Below are positions 23,401 to 33,091 of a stretch of DNA of 64,000 nt, piece after piece (position 1 is the stretch's first letter; the number at the start of each line of letters is the position of its first letter). The notes beneath the pieces were generated by a model that was not told the origin of the DNA, searched no databases, and was given only the letters and a program-made list of their open reading frames with translations. The translations under genes and the position numbers were made by a program. This DNA comes from Thecaphora thlaspeos (taxonomy: Eukaryota; Basidiomycota; Ustilaginomycetes; Urocystidales; Glomosporiaceae), in the NCBI GenBank assembly GCA_900291925.1, contig UWYS01000007.1, positions 682,001-746,000 on the forward strand, read 5' to 3'.

Positions 23401-24944
23401 TCCCTCTTCCGGACCAGCTCGGCCAGCATCCGCACGGCTTCGAGGTCGTTGCGGAGTGTATTGAGAAAGGCGAGCTTCTTGACCTTCTGTGCGTCGGTCT
23501 GCTCCTTGCTGTGCGACGACGCAGTCCACGGTTCCAGATGAAGCCTCTTTAGCAGCGGCGCGCCTCTCCTCGCCTCGCGCTTCAGCGACCAGAAGCGGGC
23601 AATCTGAGGTACGAGCAGCGGCTTCTTGCGGAGCGGGATCTTGGTGATGTATTCCAGAACGCGATTGATGATGTAGGCCGGGACCAGCGGTGGGCCGGCG
23701 CGGTAGCTTTTCTTGTAGGCTCGAGCTGACTTGTTCGTAGCCCCATTCTGGTCCGCCTGGACGGAGCCCGACCGACTGACTGGGATCAGTGCGGCGCCTT
23801 GCCCATACGGCCCGGGACCCGAGTCCGTCGACTGCTCCCGCGTCCGCGAAGTGACGAGGGGCGAGCCACGCGTTGCAGCGTCGAGTTCGTCGTCGGCCGA
23901 CATCATCGCATTGGCCCGGTCAAAGGAGATCTTGAGCTGATCGCGGAGCTTTGGCGGGATGTGCTTGTGACAGCGCGCCCGGAGGATGGGGGCGGCGGCG
24001 TCGTGTCCAGAGTCGTCGTCGCTACCGTTGCCGTGGTGGTCAGCGCGCTTCCGCTCCGTCTGGATCAGCAGGCCGGCCCGCATGGCGCAGGTGACGTGGA
24101 AGGCGGCATAGCAGACCTTGCTGTCACACTGGATGCAGGCGCCCATCTTGCAGCGGCAGAGGTAGCACTGCAGCTTCCACCGGGCTTTGGGTATCTTTTC
24201 GACGCTGTCGATCGGCTCCATGTAGACTGGGTTGCTGACGCCCGTCTCTGGGATCCACATCGCGCAGAGCAGGTGGGCCCACTTGCCCTGGGTCGTCTGC
24301 TTGAACGCGCCGCCCTCGTGCGGGCACAGCAAGCAGGAGACGGCGCGGTCCGGCGAGACGGTGCACTTGCGGCAGAGCCACTGGCCCTCGGGGACGTAGG
24401 GGATCCCGTAGCAGTCCTGATGCACGGCGAGGTTGCACCCGTCGCAAAAGACGATGGCGTTTGAGTTTTCGCCTTCGCCATCATCGCAGATGGCGCACTT
24501 TGTGTCTTCACCGTCTTCGTCGCCGTCGTCGCCGTCCTCTGCGGCGCCGTGCGGCGGCTTGAGTGGCACTTGCTTCATCAGGTCAAACCACTCTTTTTCC
24601 AGCTGGTCGACGATGATCTCGAATGTCTCATTCGATATAACGTCTAGCTGCTCGCGCTTGCGGTCAGCGTTGAGTGCGTCTAGCCACTCCTGGTCCTGCT
24701 CGTCCATGTCGTACTCGACCCGCTGCTTGAGCTCACTCTCGATAGGCTCGATGTAGCGGAGGTAGTGCTCGGGCCGCTCAAAGGGCCGGCCATCGCTGAA
24801 GCCGAAGTCGACATTCTGCTGGTCCAGCACGCCGGCGGGAGCGGCGAGTGCGAGCGCCTCTTCTGCAGGTATACGTCGGAACGAGACTCTGGGCAGGGAG
24901 GAGGCGAGGGGGATATTGTTTGGCTTGGACGGCAGGCCGGGCAT
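20463..24944 (-). CDS. NTO1: BRPF/Nto1-type chromatin reader (EPL1-PHD-ePHD-bromodomain-PWWP), NuA3-like subunit
   Basis: A single uninterrupted frame of 1493 residues starts at ATG 24944. The enhancer-of-polycomb-like segment covers about 20-130. A PHD finger starts at C150 (CAICDDGEGENSNAIVFCDGC...HQDCYG). A zinc knuckle and extended PHD follow (CLLCPHEGGAFK...HLLCAMWIPE to about 300). The bromodomain is near 530-640, with the PDYYDVIKEPMDW loop and the acetyl-lysine asparagine in MIYNKTDT. After roughly 650 low-complexity, charged residues there is a C-terminal PWWP-like domain (LVWAKMEGFPFFPAEV, about 1335-1460). This order is that of human BRPF1-3. Yeast Nto1 lacks the bromodomain-PWWP part. 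The protein is expected to scaffold a MYST acetyltransferase on H3K36me/H3K4 chromatin. It is convergent with USE1 (194 bp apart) and divergent from COA3. Confidence 0.92.
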   Translation of the reverse strand: MPGLPSKPNNIPLASSLPRVSFRRIPAEEALALAAPAGVLDQQNVDFGFSDGRPFERPEHYLRYIEPIESELKQRVEYDMDEQDQEWLDALNADRKREQLDVISNETFEIIVDQLEKEWFDLMKQVPLKPPHGAAEDGDDGDEDGEDTKCAICDDGEGENSNAIVFCDGCNLAVHQDCYGIPYVPEGQWLCRKCTVSPDRAVSCLLCPHEGGAFKQTTQGKWAHLLCAMWIPETGVSNPVYMEPIDSVEKIPKARWKLQCYLCRCKMGACIQCDSKVCYAAFHVTCAMRAGLLIQTERKRADHHGNGSDDDSGHDAAAPILRARCHKHIPPKLRDQLKISFDRANAMMSADDELDAATRGSPLVTSRTREQSTDSGPGPYGQGAALIPVSRSGSVQADQNGATNKSARAYKKSYRAGPPLVPAYIINRVLEYITKIPLRKKPLLVPQIARFWSLKREARRGAPLLKRLHLEPWTASSHSKEQTDAQKVKKLAFLNTLRNDLEAVRMLAELVRKREREKLRQARLLRDVLVNATLFPYYETLTSTLAKIEALDRTHIFAAPVSRTEVPDYYDVIKEPMDWSTIKEKLHEKAYGSVQEFKDDVGRVLRNAMIYNKTDTLFHKAAARIQKLLPSIFRDLEAIEDLHLASFKVACRSLRAAQGGTAVQDTRSGAEAEPELGGDVRDTLQQLRLEPPLEHIRLLRDYEAMAPKELNDVRGPEDKLVQFFSGVLDAAVQQQEGGSASTQQRQQQQPPPLLPPTQVANIVEDLSRQFYRPRIPAAQFRKVMGRNASASQAGATTLNNTRSRRQSFEASNDSPAAGGDRRISRRLKGEATDEAPLKAPQATPRPGKKLRSTRAGTSKPATPAVVEATVAGLSVPPIAEDGEAEQLAEQSEGEPRSDIKIDADGQGTATMAMPKPARSRAVRAAIQRSSRSTRSRPTVVDEAHDPPSINVESKGSTEGEGAAGAKPKRQKRGQIPGEPEEIVTEEVDNHDSFLRFNTGWILKEGAKRNRGGRAPPTTEEPPSKRPRKASAPSANTSQFDASSIASPQQRPRSKTQPTKPDGQGSSRLARTSGPSDASMSQTMACKGTTTPSRSRQRAPSKTDATTSLEEPVEPIEPADSVEPVGPAEAAANKLATSYGQPSTTETHSRSTVSKSEHSYGGNGRATRARHGRASTAEGHGSSPLSAEGEGGGEAAEADADRVGREEVSSAGKAARRGTRSTRKAAEASGGASPDPTAATETATATATATAASRGATASESETVAAAATDDIDDTDGENGISADRAKESRKSKVKIPSSASQQTPSRKSPRKPNRNGKEVVIADVDADAAAAEDALCIPHTLVWAKMEGFPFFPAEVVDETDDDEEISQRVLDEKARQEIIFFGGGIGSSEGTTMRRQTSTASSTSSQPNGSVDVDGGAEQETIKEEQERKLVLVLFWSATVREYVWLPKSKLKMMFEDETLDAELLTVKQKKYAKHRRKVKEAYELAKAQLEA

Positions 24945-25795
24945 TGCGGGGGCGATTCGATGCGACCAGAGCTCGGACCGCTACAGCTGACTATGACGTG
25001 CTGCTGCGAAGCGCGACGTCGAGCTGCTTCATCTGCGACGATGCAAACGAGTGGGATGGTCTGCGGTGACCGGCGGTTCGTGTGGCGGCTATAGCAGCTA
25101 TGACGGTGATGGCAGCTGCGCCCCTTTTATCGGCGAGTGAGGCGGTAGCGGGCGATTTGCAAAGAGGAAGGAAGGGAAGGGACGAAAGCTAAGCAGCCCG
25201 AACCAGCAGAGTTGATAAGTCGAGGCCAAGAGGGGTGACGCTTTGCGGTGTCCAAGTTGAGCAGAGCCGCGACCGGGTAAGCAGGCGGGGAGTATCGAGA
25301 CGGGACGAGCCGATGATGCGAGTGGCGTGGCGGAAGGTCGCGTTGGACGCCAGCGATGGAAGAGGGAGGGTCGAAGGAGGAGAGAGTGGGGCCAAGGAGC
25401 GAGGATACGGAAGGGCCGAACAGGGTTGCTGAGGCTGAGCTGGCAAGAGAGCGCCGCCTTTCTCCCCACTCGAGCCAGACGCGGGCGGTGGCACTCTCTG
25501 CCCTGGTGCGTCACGCCGCGTCACGCTGCCTCACGCGCAACTGCACCCTTTCCAGCGGACCAAAAGCACCGACGCGCCTCGCGCCCCTTGGCTCAGCCCG
25601 CGCCAGTCCTCGCTCGCTCGGATCCGCGCGGCTGCGGCGCGGGACTCGGCGTGGCGTGACGCTTGTGCCTGCGCCGTTCTTCGTGCTTGCTAACGAAAGA
25701 GCTCGGCGCCCTTCCACCTCACACTCACCACCTTTGTTCGGCGTCTCTCGCTTCACACCCTCACACCCTTTCTCGCCCTCTCGTCCTATCCATCA
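24945..25795. promoter_or_regulatory. Divergent promoter region NTO1-like / COA3
   Basis: 851 bp between divergent ATGs. It is G/A-rich towards the chromatin gene and C/T-rich towards COA3. No gene is supported; the open frames are mutual shadows. Confidence 0.45.
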
Positions 25796-26263
25796 ATGTT
25801 CGCACCTCTGCGCGTCCGCTGGACGATGTCCACGCGCTCCTCGTCGCAGCTCCGCTTCGCCTCGACCTCGTCGACGACACCCTCTAATGCCGGCCCCTCG
25901 TCGGCCGCCCGCTCCACCGTCCCGCCTCGCTCGACCCACGCAACGTATCACCCCAACGGCTACGGCGTATCCGAGGGGCTCAAGAGGGCACGGACGCCAT
26001 ACCTCGTCAAGAACATCGTTACCGGCAGCCTGATCATGGGCTTCGCAGCAGGCGTCTACTTCTACTCGATCTCCAAAGTGAGTGGGGGGCCAGCAGGCGG
26101 CCGCAGTCAACTCTGCCTAGTGTTGAAGATGCCCAATCTGCGTTCCGCTATTGCCTCCCGCCAGGTCAAGCAAGACGACTTCTCGGATCTCGCCGACGTG
26201 CGCGTGCCCGTCGATGGCAGCGAGCCGCAGACCAACGGCCCCGCCAACGGCCACAAGGTATAA
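25796..26263 (+). CDS. COA3: Cytochrome c oxidase assembly factor Coa3 (CCDC56 family)
   Basis: Exons 25796-26077 and 26165-26263 (phase-0, GTGAGT...CCAG) encode 126 residues. The first 45 residues are Ser/Thr/Arg-rich and lack acids, fitting mitochondrial import. The diagnostic core is GLKRARTPYLVKNIVTGSL, then a single membrane helix (IMGFAAGVYFYSI) and, right across the splice site, KVKQDDFSDL. The pattern R-x-P-Y-x-x-K-N-x-x-T-G followed by one helix and V-K-Q-D-D-F-x-D is characteristic of Coa3, an inner-membrane protein that with Cox14 stabilises newly made Cox1 and regulates COX1 translation. The short tail ends in HKV. Family identification is strong because the intron falls inside the conserved motif and restores it. 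Confidence 0.9.
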   Translation: MFAPLRVRWTMSTRSSSQLRFASTSSTTPSNAGPSSAARSTVPPRSTHATYHPNGYGVSEGLKRARTPYLVKNIVTGSLIMGFAAGVYFYSISKVSGGPAGGRSQLCLVLKMPNLRSAIASRQVKQDDFSDLADVRVPVDGSEPQTNGPANGHKV

Positions 26264-26824
26264 CGTGCTAGTTCTCCTTCTGTACGGCTCTTTGCGTCGT
26301 GTGCTACCGTTGGTCTCGCCGCGCATTGCCCGACTGTACCCTGTCAAGAGCCGTGGCCTGGCTCTTAGCGTGCGCATCCCAGCACCACTCCGCTTTCCGC
26401 TTGCCGTTTGTCTCGACTCCAGATGCTGTGCGTGGCAGTCTAAGCACCGAGTGGCCCCGTGCACAAGAACCGACGGCAGCAGGTGTTGCGAGTGGCCCGT
26501 GCACAAGAACTTCAGGCGTGCGTTGAATCGGCAAAGCACCATGGGATCAGGCGGCCTCCGAATGCAGGTCGGTCGGTGGCTGGGTGCATTGACCTCCACT
26601 TGTTGGGCGGCGCTTTGCACTGTGTGCGTCGTTTGGCCTCGCGCGCCCACGGCTGAGCACAGGTCCGATCAACGAATCGACCCACCCTCCACCATCCACC
26701 GTCCTTGCTCCTCGGCTCCTCGGCTCCTCTTGCACCCTGATAGACAGCCTCCTCCTTGTACCCTCTCTGGCTTGTTCCTCTCCATGTCCTCATCCGCCTC
26801 GTTCCTCACCACACCGCTATCGTT
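26264..26824. other. Intergenic region COA3 / scramblase
   Basis: 561 bp between two genes on the same strand. The last 150 bp is C/T-rich with repeated CTCCTCGG words. No gene is seen. Confidence 0.45.
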
Positions 26825-28480
26825 ATGACCAGCAGACTAAGCCGGCAGCCTTGGAGGCTGATCAGCGGCCTCGGCCGGCCATCTCGCCACCCCCTCGCCC
26901 GAAGGGCTACAGCGGTGCTATCACCGCTCGACGTACCGTCTTTGATATCCCACAGCACCTCCGTCCTACTCAACGGGCATATCAGGGGCTACGTCGCGCC
27001 TAGGCGTGCAGGCGGCGGCGGGCGCTTCCTCGGGCACGGCCGCTCGCACCTCCCCGACCGACGTGCGCCCGCCGCTGCTGGCGCACACGAGGACGGTGAA
27101 GCCCTGCCGCACAGCGGCGCGACAGAAACACCAAGACAAGACGCAGCAGAAAGCAGCCAAGAGACTGGACAGCTCCACCCCGTCGATCCGGCCGTATACA
27201 CGGAAGCGGTGATCCCGCGCGAGCCGCGCGACGTCCTGCAGCCAGATGACCCCGACTTTGAAGGCGCGCACCGGCTGCTCGCCCAGTCGGCGCTGATAGT
27301 GACGAGAGAGCTCGAGATGATGAACATCTTCCTCGGCTACGAGCAGGCCAACCGCTACTCGGTCCTCTCGCCTACCGGCGAGCAGGTTGGCTACCTGACC
27401 GAGGAGGAGACAGGCCTCCTCGGTGGCGCGCTCAAACGTCAACTGCTGCGCACGCACCGGCCCTTTCGAGCCACGGTGATGAATGCAGAGGGCAGGCCGG
27501 TCCTCATGATCAAGCGCGGCATCACCTACATCAACTCGACGACACTGGTCTACGCCGTCCGCCACGGCTACCCCATCGGGTCCGGCCCGCCCAAGGACGA
27601 GGACCTGCTGCTGATCGGCGAGGTGCAGCAGCGCTGGCACATCTACCGTCGAAGGTACGAGCTCTTCCTACGACGTGCCGCGGAGGAGGAAGACGGCGAC
27701 CACTACTTTGAGCAGTTTGCCCAGATCGACGCGGGCCTCTGGAGCTGGAACTTCCTGCTGCAGGACTCGGACGACAAGCTGGTTGGCGCCATCGATCGCA
27801 ACTTCCGCGGCTTTGGGCGCGAGCTGTTCGCAGACGTGGGACAGTACGTTGTACGCTTCGACTCGGTCGGCCAGACGGACATGACCGATCCGAGGATCGC
27901 GGCGCCAACGACCGGACAGCCTGCGGATGCGAGCGGGCAGGAGTCGAGCGGGACGGCGCTGGTCGAGAGCCACGGCTCGAGACCTCTGACGCTCGACGAG
28001 CGAGCCGTGGCGTTGGCGACGGCCGTCTCGATCGACTTTGACTACTTTTCGCGCCACTCGAGCCACGCAAGCGGCAGCGGGATGTTCCCCTGGTTCTTCA
28101 TGGGCGGTGGCGGCGGCGGTAGCGGCGAGGTGGGCGAGACAGCGCCGCCGCCGCCGCCGCCACCACCACCACCCCCCACTCAGGGTCCCGACGGTGGCGG
28201 CTTCGGCCCGGGCGCGATGGGCGGATCGATGGGACAGACCGACCACCCTTACGGACCGTCGGATAGCGGCAACTCTGACGGCTTCCCGCGCCAGTCCCAG
28301 GACTATCCCCCTCCTTCCGAGCAGCAGCAGCAGCAGCAGGAAGGTGGCGGCGATACCTGGGGGACGGGCTCGTCGGATCCGTGGGCTGGTGCCGACGATA
28401 CAGAGATTGGAGGCGGTGATGGTGGTGGAGGAGGTCTCTTTGGCAACTGGACGGATTGGCTGCCCGGCGACAACGATTAA
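26825..28480 (+). CDS. AIM25: Phospholipid scramblase-family protein, probably mitochondrial (Aim25-like)
   Basis: A single exon from ATG 26825 encodes 551 residues. The N terminus (MTSRLSRQPWRLISGLGRPS) is basic and hydroxylated, fitting a mitochondrial targeting peptide. The scramblase domain spans about 140-420: LLAQSALIVTRELEMMNIFL, YEQANRYSVLSPTGEQVGYL, RPFRATVMNAEGRPVLMIKR, GEVQQRWHIYRRRYELFL, then LVGAIDRNFRGFGRELFADVG. These blocks match the 12-strand barrel of the PLSCR/Tubby-like fold. After about residue 420 comes a Gly/Pro/Gln-rich tail with a Pro run, which is unusual at the C terminus because scramblases normally end in a membrane helix. Yeast Aim25 has a role in mitochondrial lipid and stress biology. 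Enzymatic activity is not shown by sequence. Confidence 0.85.
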   Translation: MTSRLSRQPWRLISGLGRPSRHPLARRATAVLSPLDVPSLISHSTSVLLNGHIRGYVAPRRAGGGGRFLGHGRSHLPDRRAPAAAGAHEDGEALPHSGATETPRQDAAESSQETGQLHPVDPAVYTEAVIPREPRDVLQPDDPDFEGAHRLLAQSALIVTRELEMMNIFLGYEQANRYSVLSPTGEQVGYLTEEETGLLGGALKRQLLRTHRPFRATVMNAEGRPVLMIKRGITYINSTTLVYAVRHGYPIGSGPPKDEDLLLIGEVQQRWHIYRRRYELFLRRAAEEEDGDHYFEQFAQIDAGLWSWNFLLQDSDDKLVGAIDRNFRGFGRELFADVGQYVVRFDSVGQTDMTDPRIAAPTTGQPADASGQESSGTALVESHGSRPLTLDERAVALATAVSIDFDYFSRHSSHASGSGMFPWFFMGGGGGGSGEVGETAPPPPPPPPPPPTQGPDGGGFGPGAMGGSMGQTDHPYGPSDSGNSDGFPRQSQDYPPPSEQQQQQQEGGGDTWGTGSSDPWAGADDTEIGGGDGGGGGLFGNWTDWLPGDND

Positions 28481-28985
28481 TTAGCTAGAGTGGTCACGGG
28501 AGGGCCATACGTTACTTGTCGACTCGTGCCCGGCTTGTTTGTTCTCGTCACCACCGCTCGTTCTAGCTCGACCTTGAATCGTACCTCATGCCAGTGCCAG
28601 CGATGACATGAGGATGGACACATCGTCGAAGCGTTTTTGATAGCTTGTGTCGCCGACAGGCAACGACGTCCGAGGTCGAGATGTAGGCTGGCACGTTGGA
28701 CGATGCGATTTACCGCGTAGAGACCAGCGGAAGCAGGCAATCAATTCAATTCACCCCTCCTTCCCCGTATCGCAAAACGGCCGAGGAAAAAAAGTTGCGA
28801 AAAAAAGAGGGTGACGCATCTCGCTCACACCTTTCTTCCCTGCGTCCACAACCAGGTCCCCTCTTCCTACCCCACCCGCTTGCGGTTCCCTCAACCACAT
28901 GCTACAACACCTCATACGACCTCCTCTCCACCTCTGCACAAAACCTAGATCCACCCTTCGATCCACCCCATCGCTCGTCGTTAGG
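28481..28985. promoter_or_regulatory. Intergenic region upstream of guanylate kinase
   Basis: 505 bp upstream of the GUK1 start used here. It includes an in-frame upstream ATG at 28899, discussed as a possible presequence start. A-rich runs occur at 28788-28806. No separate gene. Confidence 0.45.
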
Positions 28986-29998
28986 ATGTCAAGCACCACC
29001 GCTTCTACACCCAAAATTCCAGCGGATAGACGTCCCATTGTCCTCAGTGGACCTTCTGGAGTCGGAAAGAGTACACTCTTAAAGAAACTCTTCCAAGAGT
29101 ATCCGAATGATTTTGGATTTAGTGTTAGTCGTACGTACCTCTCTCTTTTTTCTTTCTTTCTCCCTTTGTCCCTCTTTTGTTCCTCCCTCACGAAGATCCC
29201 AATCTAACCCATCTCCCTCTCCTCCTGCTACTGCTCCTGTGGGTCGCTTTCGATTGGATGGGGAATGATTGAAAACAGACACCACAAGGCAACCTCGTGA
29301 AGGAGAAGTCGCTGGTCAGTCGTACCATTTCGTGACGCCGGATGAGTTTGAACGACTCGTCGAGCAGGGTGCCTTTCTGGAGAATGCACAGTTTGGTGGA
29401 AATCGATACGGAACTACGGCCAAGGCCGTTGCGGATGTCTCGATGGAAGGTGTCAAGGGTAAAGATGGAAGTGACAACGCTAGGAGGGCAGTACTGGATA
29501 TAGATGCACAGGTACGTTCTCTCCTCCCCCTTTCCCTTTCCCTTTCCCTGTTCCCCCTTGCTCCTTGCTCCTTCCCCTTTCCTTGATTCGAAAACGTGAG
29601 CAATCAGACCAACCATCAACAACATATCCTTTTCCCATACCCGTACAACTCCAACGCAACACAAGCAGGGAGTGCAATTGATCAAAGCCAACCATGCAAG
29701 TCTCAAGCCCATCTACATTTTCATCTCACCACCGTCCTTTTCAACGCTCCGTCAACGTCTCACTTCTCGCGGCACAGAGACCGAAGAGAGTATCGTCAAG
29801 CGTCTTAGCATGGCCGCTTCCGAACTCGCCTACGCCCGTCAGCCGGGAGCGCACGATTGGATCATCGTCAACGATGACCTCGACAGGGCCTACCGTTTGC
29901 TCAAGGGGGCCATCTTCGGGACGCTGGACGAGGGACAGGACGATACCATCCCCGAGGCAGAGCACGCCGAGAGGGAGTGGATCGGTAAGAAGGCTTGA
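28986..29998 (+). CDS. GUK1: Guanylate kinase
   Basis: Three exons (28986-29130, 29279-29511, 29669-29998) encode 235 residues. The P-loop GPSGVGKST is at residues 22-30. The GMP-binding segment [12 protein letters not shown] is restored precisely across intron 1. [28 protein letters not shown] and VLDIDAQGVQLIK (across intron 2) follow, and then the lid-region [14 protein letters not shown]. The enzyme phosphorylates GMP to GDP with ATP. An in-frame ATG at 28899 would add 29 residues ([20 protein letters not shown]...) rich in Arg and Leu without acids. This could be a mitochondrial presequence, so two isoforms are possible. Length from the second ATG is the usual one for the family, with a somewhat extended C-terminal tail. 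Confidence 0.93.
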
Positions 29999-30265
29999 GA
30001 CGAGGTAGGGGGGATAGCTTTGGTGTACTATACAGTAGTGGGGGACGCGACGTCAATCGATCGAGAGAAGCGTGGAAGGTGATGGGTATAGGATTCGATT
30101 GCGCTGTTTGCTGCAGCTGCAGCTGCTGCTCCTCCTGGTACTGCTGGTGGATGTGGAGTGTTCGAGGCCGCTTCGTGCGGCTTGGCTTGGTTTGGCTCGA
30201 ACTGAGCTGCTGTGGGATGCGGGATAGAGAGGATGCTGTCTTGAGGCCTCCGACATTCGCTAGAG

Positions 30266-31079
30266 TCAAGGGCGCTGCTCGGTCTCGTCGGTGAGGGGGA
30301 CGTAGTTGACGCCGAAGAGCTTGGTCTGCGTCACTTTGCCGTCTCGGTCCTTGTCGACCTGCCAGATGTCCCTGCCGTCGTGCGGCGGCCAGCGAGCGGT
30401 GGAGACGCAGTCCAGAACGTCAGTGAGGCCCTTCTCGGGTCATCTGCGAGGCGTACTGCCCGTCCATCGCTAGCACTCACTGTCCGTAACCAACCTCGCT
30501 GTTGACGGGGATGAACATCCTTCCTGGCCTGTTGAGCTGGTGTATCAACGCCTGCGGCATGACGGGAGCCGCCGCTCCGACGTGTATGGCATCGAACGGT
30601 GCGTCTTGCTCGCAACCCGCCCTTCCATCACCCTTTACCACCTCTATCTCAGCCTCATCGACCGCATCCTTCAGTCCATCCTTTGCCAGGTTCTCTTTAC
30701 TCCAGTCGACGAGCTCACCGATATGCTCGATACCCACCACCTTCCCCCTCTTGCCACCCTGCGGGGAGACGAGATGATGGAAAACTGCGAGACAGTAGCC
30801 ACTTCCGCCTCCTACGTCCAAGACTCGCTTTCCAGGTTGGAGAAAGGAAGAGAGGTTCTCGAAGGCGTGGACGTGCATGTGTGGAGCAGAAATGGTGGCG
30901 CCGTAGCCGATAGGTTGGGGACTGTCGGCGTAGGCAGAGGCGAGAGAGGTGGGCAAAACGTAGTGGCCGCGATCGACTTTGTGCATGGCTGAAGAGATGG
31001 ACGAGCTGGTGAGGAGACCGTTGGTGGTCAGGTTGAGGAGCAGGTCGCTGTTAGAGCGACCCGAGGAACGCCAGGCCAT
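30266..31079 (-). CDS. PCM1: Protein-L-isoaspartate O-methyltransferase
   Basis: Exons 31079-30481 and 30371-30266 encode 234 residues. [17 protein letters not shown] matches the family start. [24 protein letters not shown] (substrate loop), [10 protein letters not shown] (SAM motif I, residues 86-95), GIEHI, and [16 protein letters not shown] follow. The last exon restores [12 protein letters not shown] and ends [15 protein letters not shown], the usual C-terminal VxYVPLTD block. The enzyme uses S-adenosylmethionine to methylate L-isoaspartyl residues and starts repair of aged proteins in the cytosol. The frame is open upstream of the ATG but without another ATG. It is convergent with GUK1 (267 bp). 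The 109-bp intron has GTGAGT and GCAG ends. Confidence 0.92.
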
Positions 31080-31656
31080 GTCTGCAGCAGCTCGGTGCGG
31101 GCGGAGTGTGCGTGAGAGCGGACGAGATGGATAAAGGTGGTGATGGAGGGGTGGCAGAGGCGGTCGAAGGGTTAGGCAAGCAGAAGTCGAGATGGTGCTG
31201 CGGCGGAGTGGTGGCGAGAGGGAGAGTTGGGCGAGCGAGTCGGCCGCCTTGGCCACGCTCTGCCACCGGATTCAGGGATGAGGGCGGGGTGGCGTGACCC
31301 TGGCTGCCCGACTAACTGGCCCGTGCTGCTCTTTTTCTCGCGCCCGTCCGCCCGTCCGCCCGCCCGATTTTGTCCCGTCTCCTCCACATCGGCCTCTATC
31401 TGGCCTCGACTCAGCCAGACGGCCAGCCAGACGGCCGAGCAGCCCAGTCCAACCTTTTCTTCTCATCCTCGACTCTTGCGCCCTTGCGCCCGCGCGTTGC
31501 CTGATAGACATACATCACACCCTGCAGAAGCCGAGGCAGAGAGTCATGCCGCTGCACAAGCTGTTCAGACTACTCTTGGCCCATCATTTGTTTTGCGACA
31601 GCGTGCAGCAGACAGCACACCAGCAGCATCGGCGACGGCAACAAACGGCGCGCCTC
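31080..31656. other. Intergenic region PCM1 promoter / UBC12 3' region
   Basis: 577 bp with CCGTCCGCCC and CAGACGGCCAGC short repeats (31346-31435). No gene is seen. Confidence 0.45.
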
Positions 31657-32728
31657 TCACTTGATCAACACCTTGTCGTATGTGACGCCCTCTGGCAGAA
31701 CGTACAGGTCATACGGACGTGCGTGTTAGCATGGCTGCGATGGCACGGACCGACACTGCAAGCAAAGGCCAAGGGCTACTCACTGATCGCTCCACCGCCG
31801 AGGGACCGCTTGACGTTGCTTGAAAAGACATTTCGGTCCTTTCGCAAGTCTTCGGCCGCCTCTGTTCGATGGATCAAGATAGATGGGCACAGGTACACAG
31901 AGCGTTCAATCGTGTCAGCGTTCCATCGCTGTTGCCACCGTTTCGGACGCTGCGTGGCACCGCCTGCCTCTGCTCACCCTTGTTAAGCGGGTCGTCGGCG
32001 TTTGGTTCGAGGAAGAGGTACTGCAGACCGACCATGACCGAGTTGAGGTTGAGAACGGGCTTCCAGTCCTCCCTGAGAATGTTGAGGCAGACGTTGCCCT
32101 CGAGATCGACGTTGGGGTGGTAGATCTGCGGCAGCAAAGGTGCAAGGCACGTGTGGCAAGGGCGGGAGTGCATCATCGGTCAGTCGGCTGCTGCAGCGCA
32201 AGAGGCGAACGACCGGCGCTGTACGCACCTTCTGTTTGCACTTCACTTTTGGCGGGTCGTGCGGGTAGTTGTTGTTGATGGCAAAGGTGAAGCAGAACGA
32301 TCCAGACTTGTACATGCCTGGCGATCGCAAAGAGGAGCAAAGAGGATGTTGGCGAGAGGCCCCGGCAAAACGCATCAAGCGGCAGCATTGTCGTCTAACC
32401 TACTCACCCTCGTCTGGCTGAATGGTGAGAGTAAAGTTGAGCACGTCTGCTGGGTCCGGGAAGTCTGTGCGCATCGTGTTTGGTAGTTCGAGCTCGGTGA
32501 GGTCTGCGAGGAGCGAGGCGAAAACGATGGCGGCATGCGCGAGGCGGTAGGAGGGGGTGTGAGGGTGGCTACGACAAGGGCCGACAGCCTCGCGTGCGAC
32601 AAGCGGCAGTGCGGCGTCGAGGGACGGCGGTGCTCACCTTTCTGCACTCTGAGCTGTGCGGGCAAAGTCTTGGGCTTCTTCTTCCTCGCCGACTCCTCCT
32701 CCTTCTTCATGCTCCAGATCTTGATCAT
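31657..32728 (-). CDS. UBC12: NEDD8-conjugating enzyme E2 Ubc12, six exons
   Basis: Exons 32728-32638, 32503-32408, 32317-32229, 32125-31978, 31861-31784 and 31691-31657 join in phase to 178 residues. The N terminus [12 protein letters not shown]... is the docking peptide typical of Ubc12, which binds the Uba3 E1. The UBC fold follows: [49 protein letters not shown], and the active site [17 protein letters not shown] with the catalytic Cys. The protein ends [16 protein letters not shown]. For the last intron the acceptor TTCTGCCAG was chosen over two nearer CAGs because only it restores the conserved tail; a CTAAC branch-like site lies upstream. Function: transfer of Rub1/NEDD8 to cullins. 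Its substrate gene RUB1 lies about 15.5 kb to the left. Confidence 0.93.
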
Positions 32729-33090
32729 TTTGCATGGATCGGGCCGGCTAGAACGAATAACAGGGGATGCGGTGGCTACCTGACGTGGTCGATGTCGAGT
32801 TGAGAGCGGGAAGAGGGAGGCTGTAGTCTAGTGACGCTTTCGGGCGGAGGATGCTGTGTAGAATGGAGAGCGTACGCGATGCGACGGACGCGAGCCTGTG
32901 ATGAGGAGAGGGTTGGGAGGTTTGAATCAAGCGTGGTCCAGCCGGTGAAAGCTGTATGCGTTGCCAAGAAAGTCGAGGGGACGTGTTTGCGGTGATGGGT
33001 GGTGGTGATGGGTGGTGGTGATGGGTTAGGATGTGTGGCGGAAGCTCGACCATGTGGACTAGGCCAAGATCTTGGGCGCACACTTGCACG

Positions 33091-33091
<1 letters not shown>

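Noticed and set aside
22860..24464. Several plus-strand frames over the BRPF/Nto1-like gene
   Set aside because: The minus strand encodes clear PHD fingers and a bromodomain here. The plus frames are shadows.
31740..31784. Nearer CAG acceptors for the last UBC12 intron
   Set aside because: Both lead to a stop codon within a few residues, while the TTCTGCCAG acceptor at 31692-31700 restores the conserved C-terminal tail.
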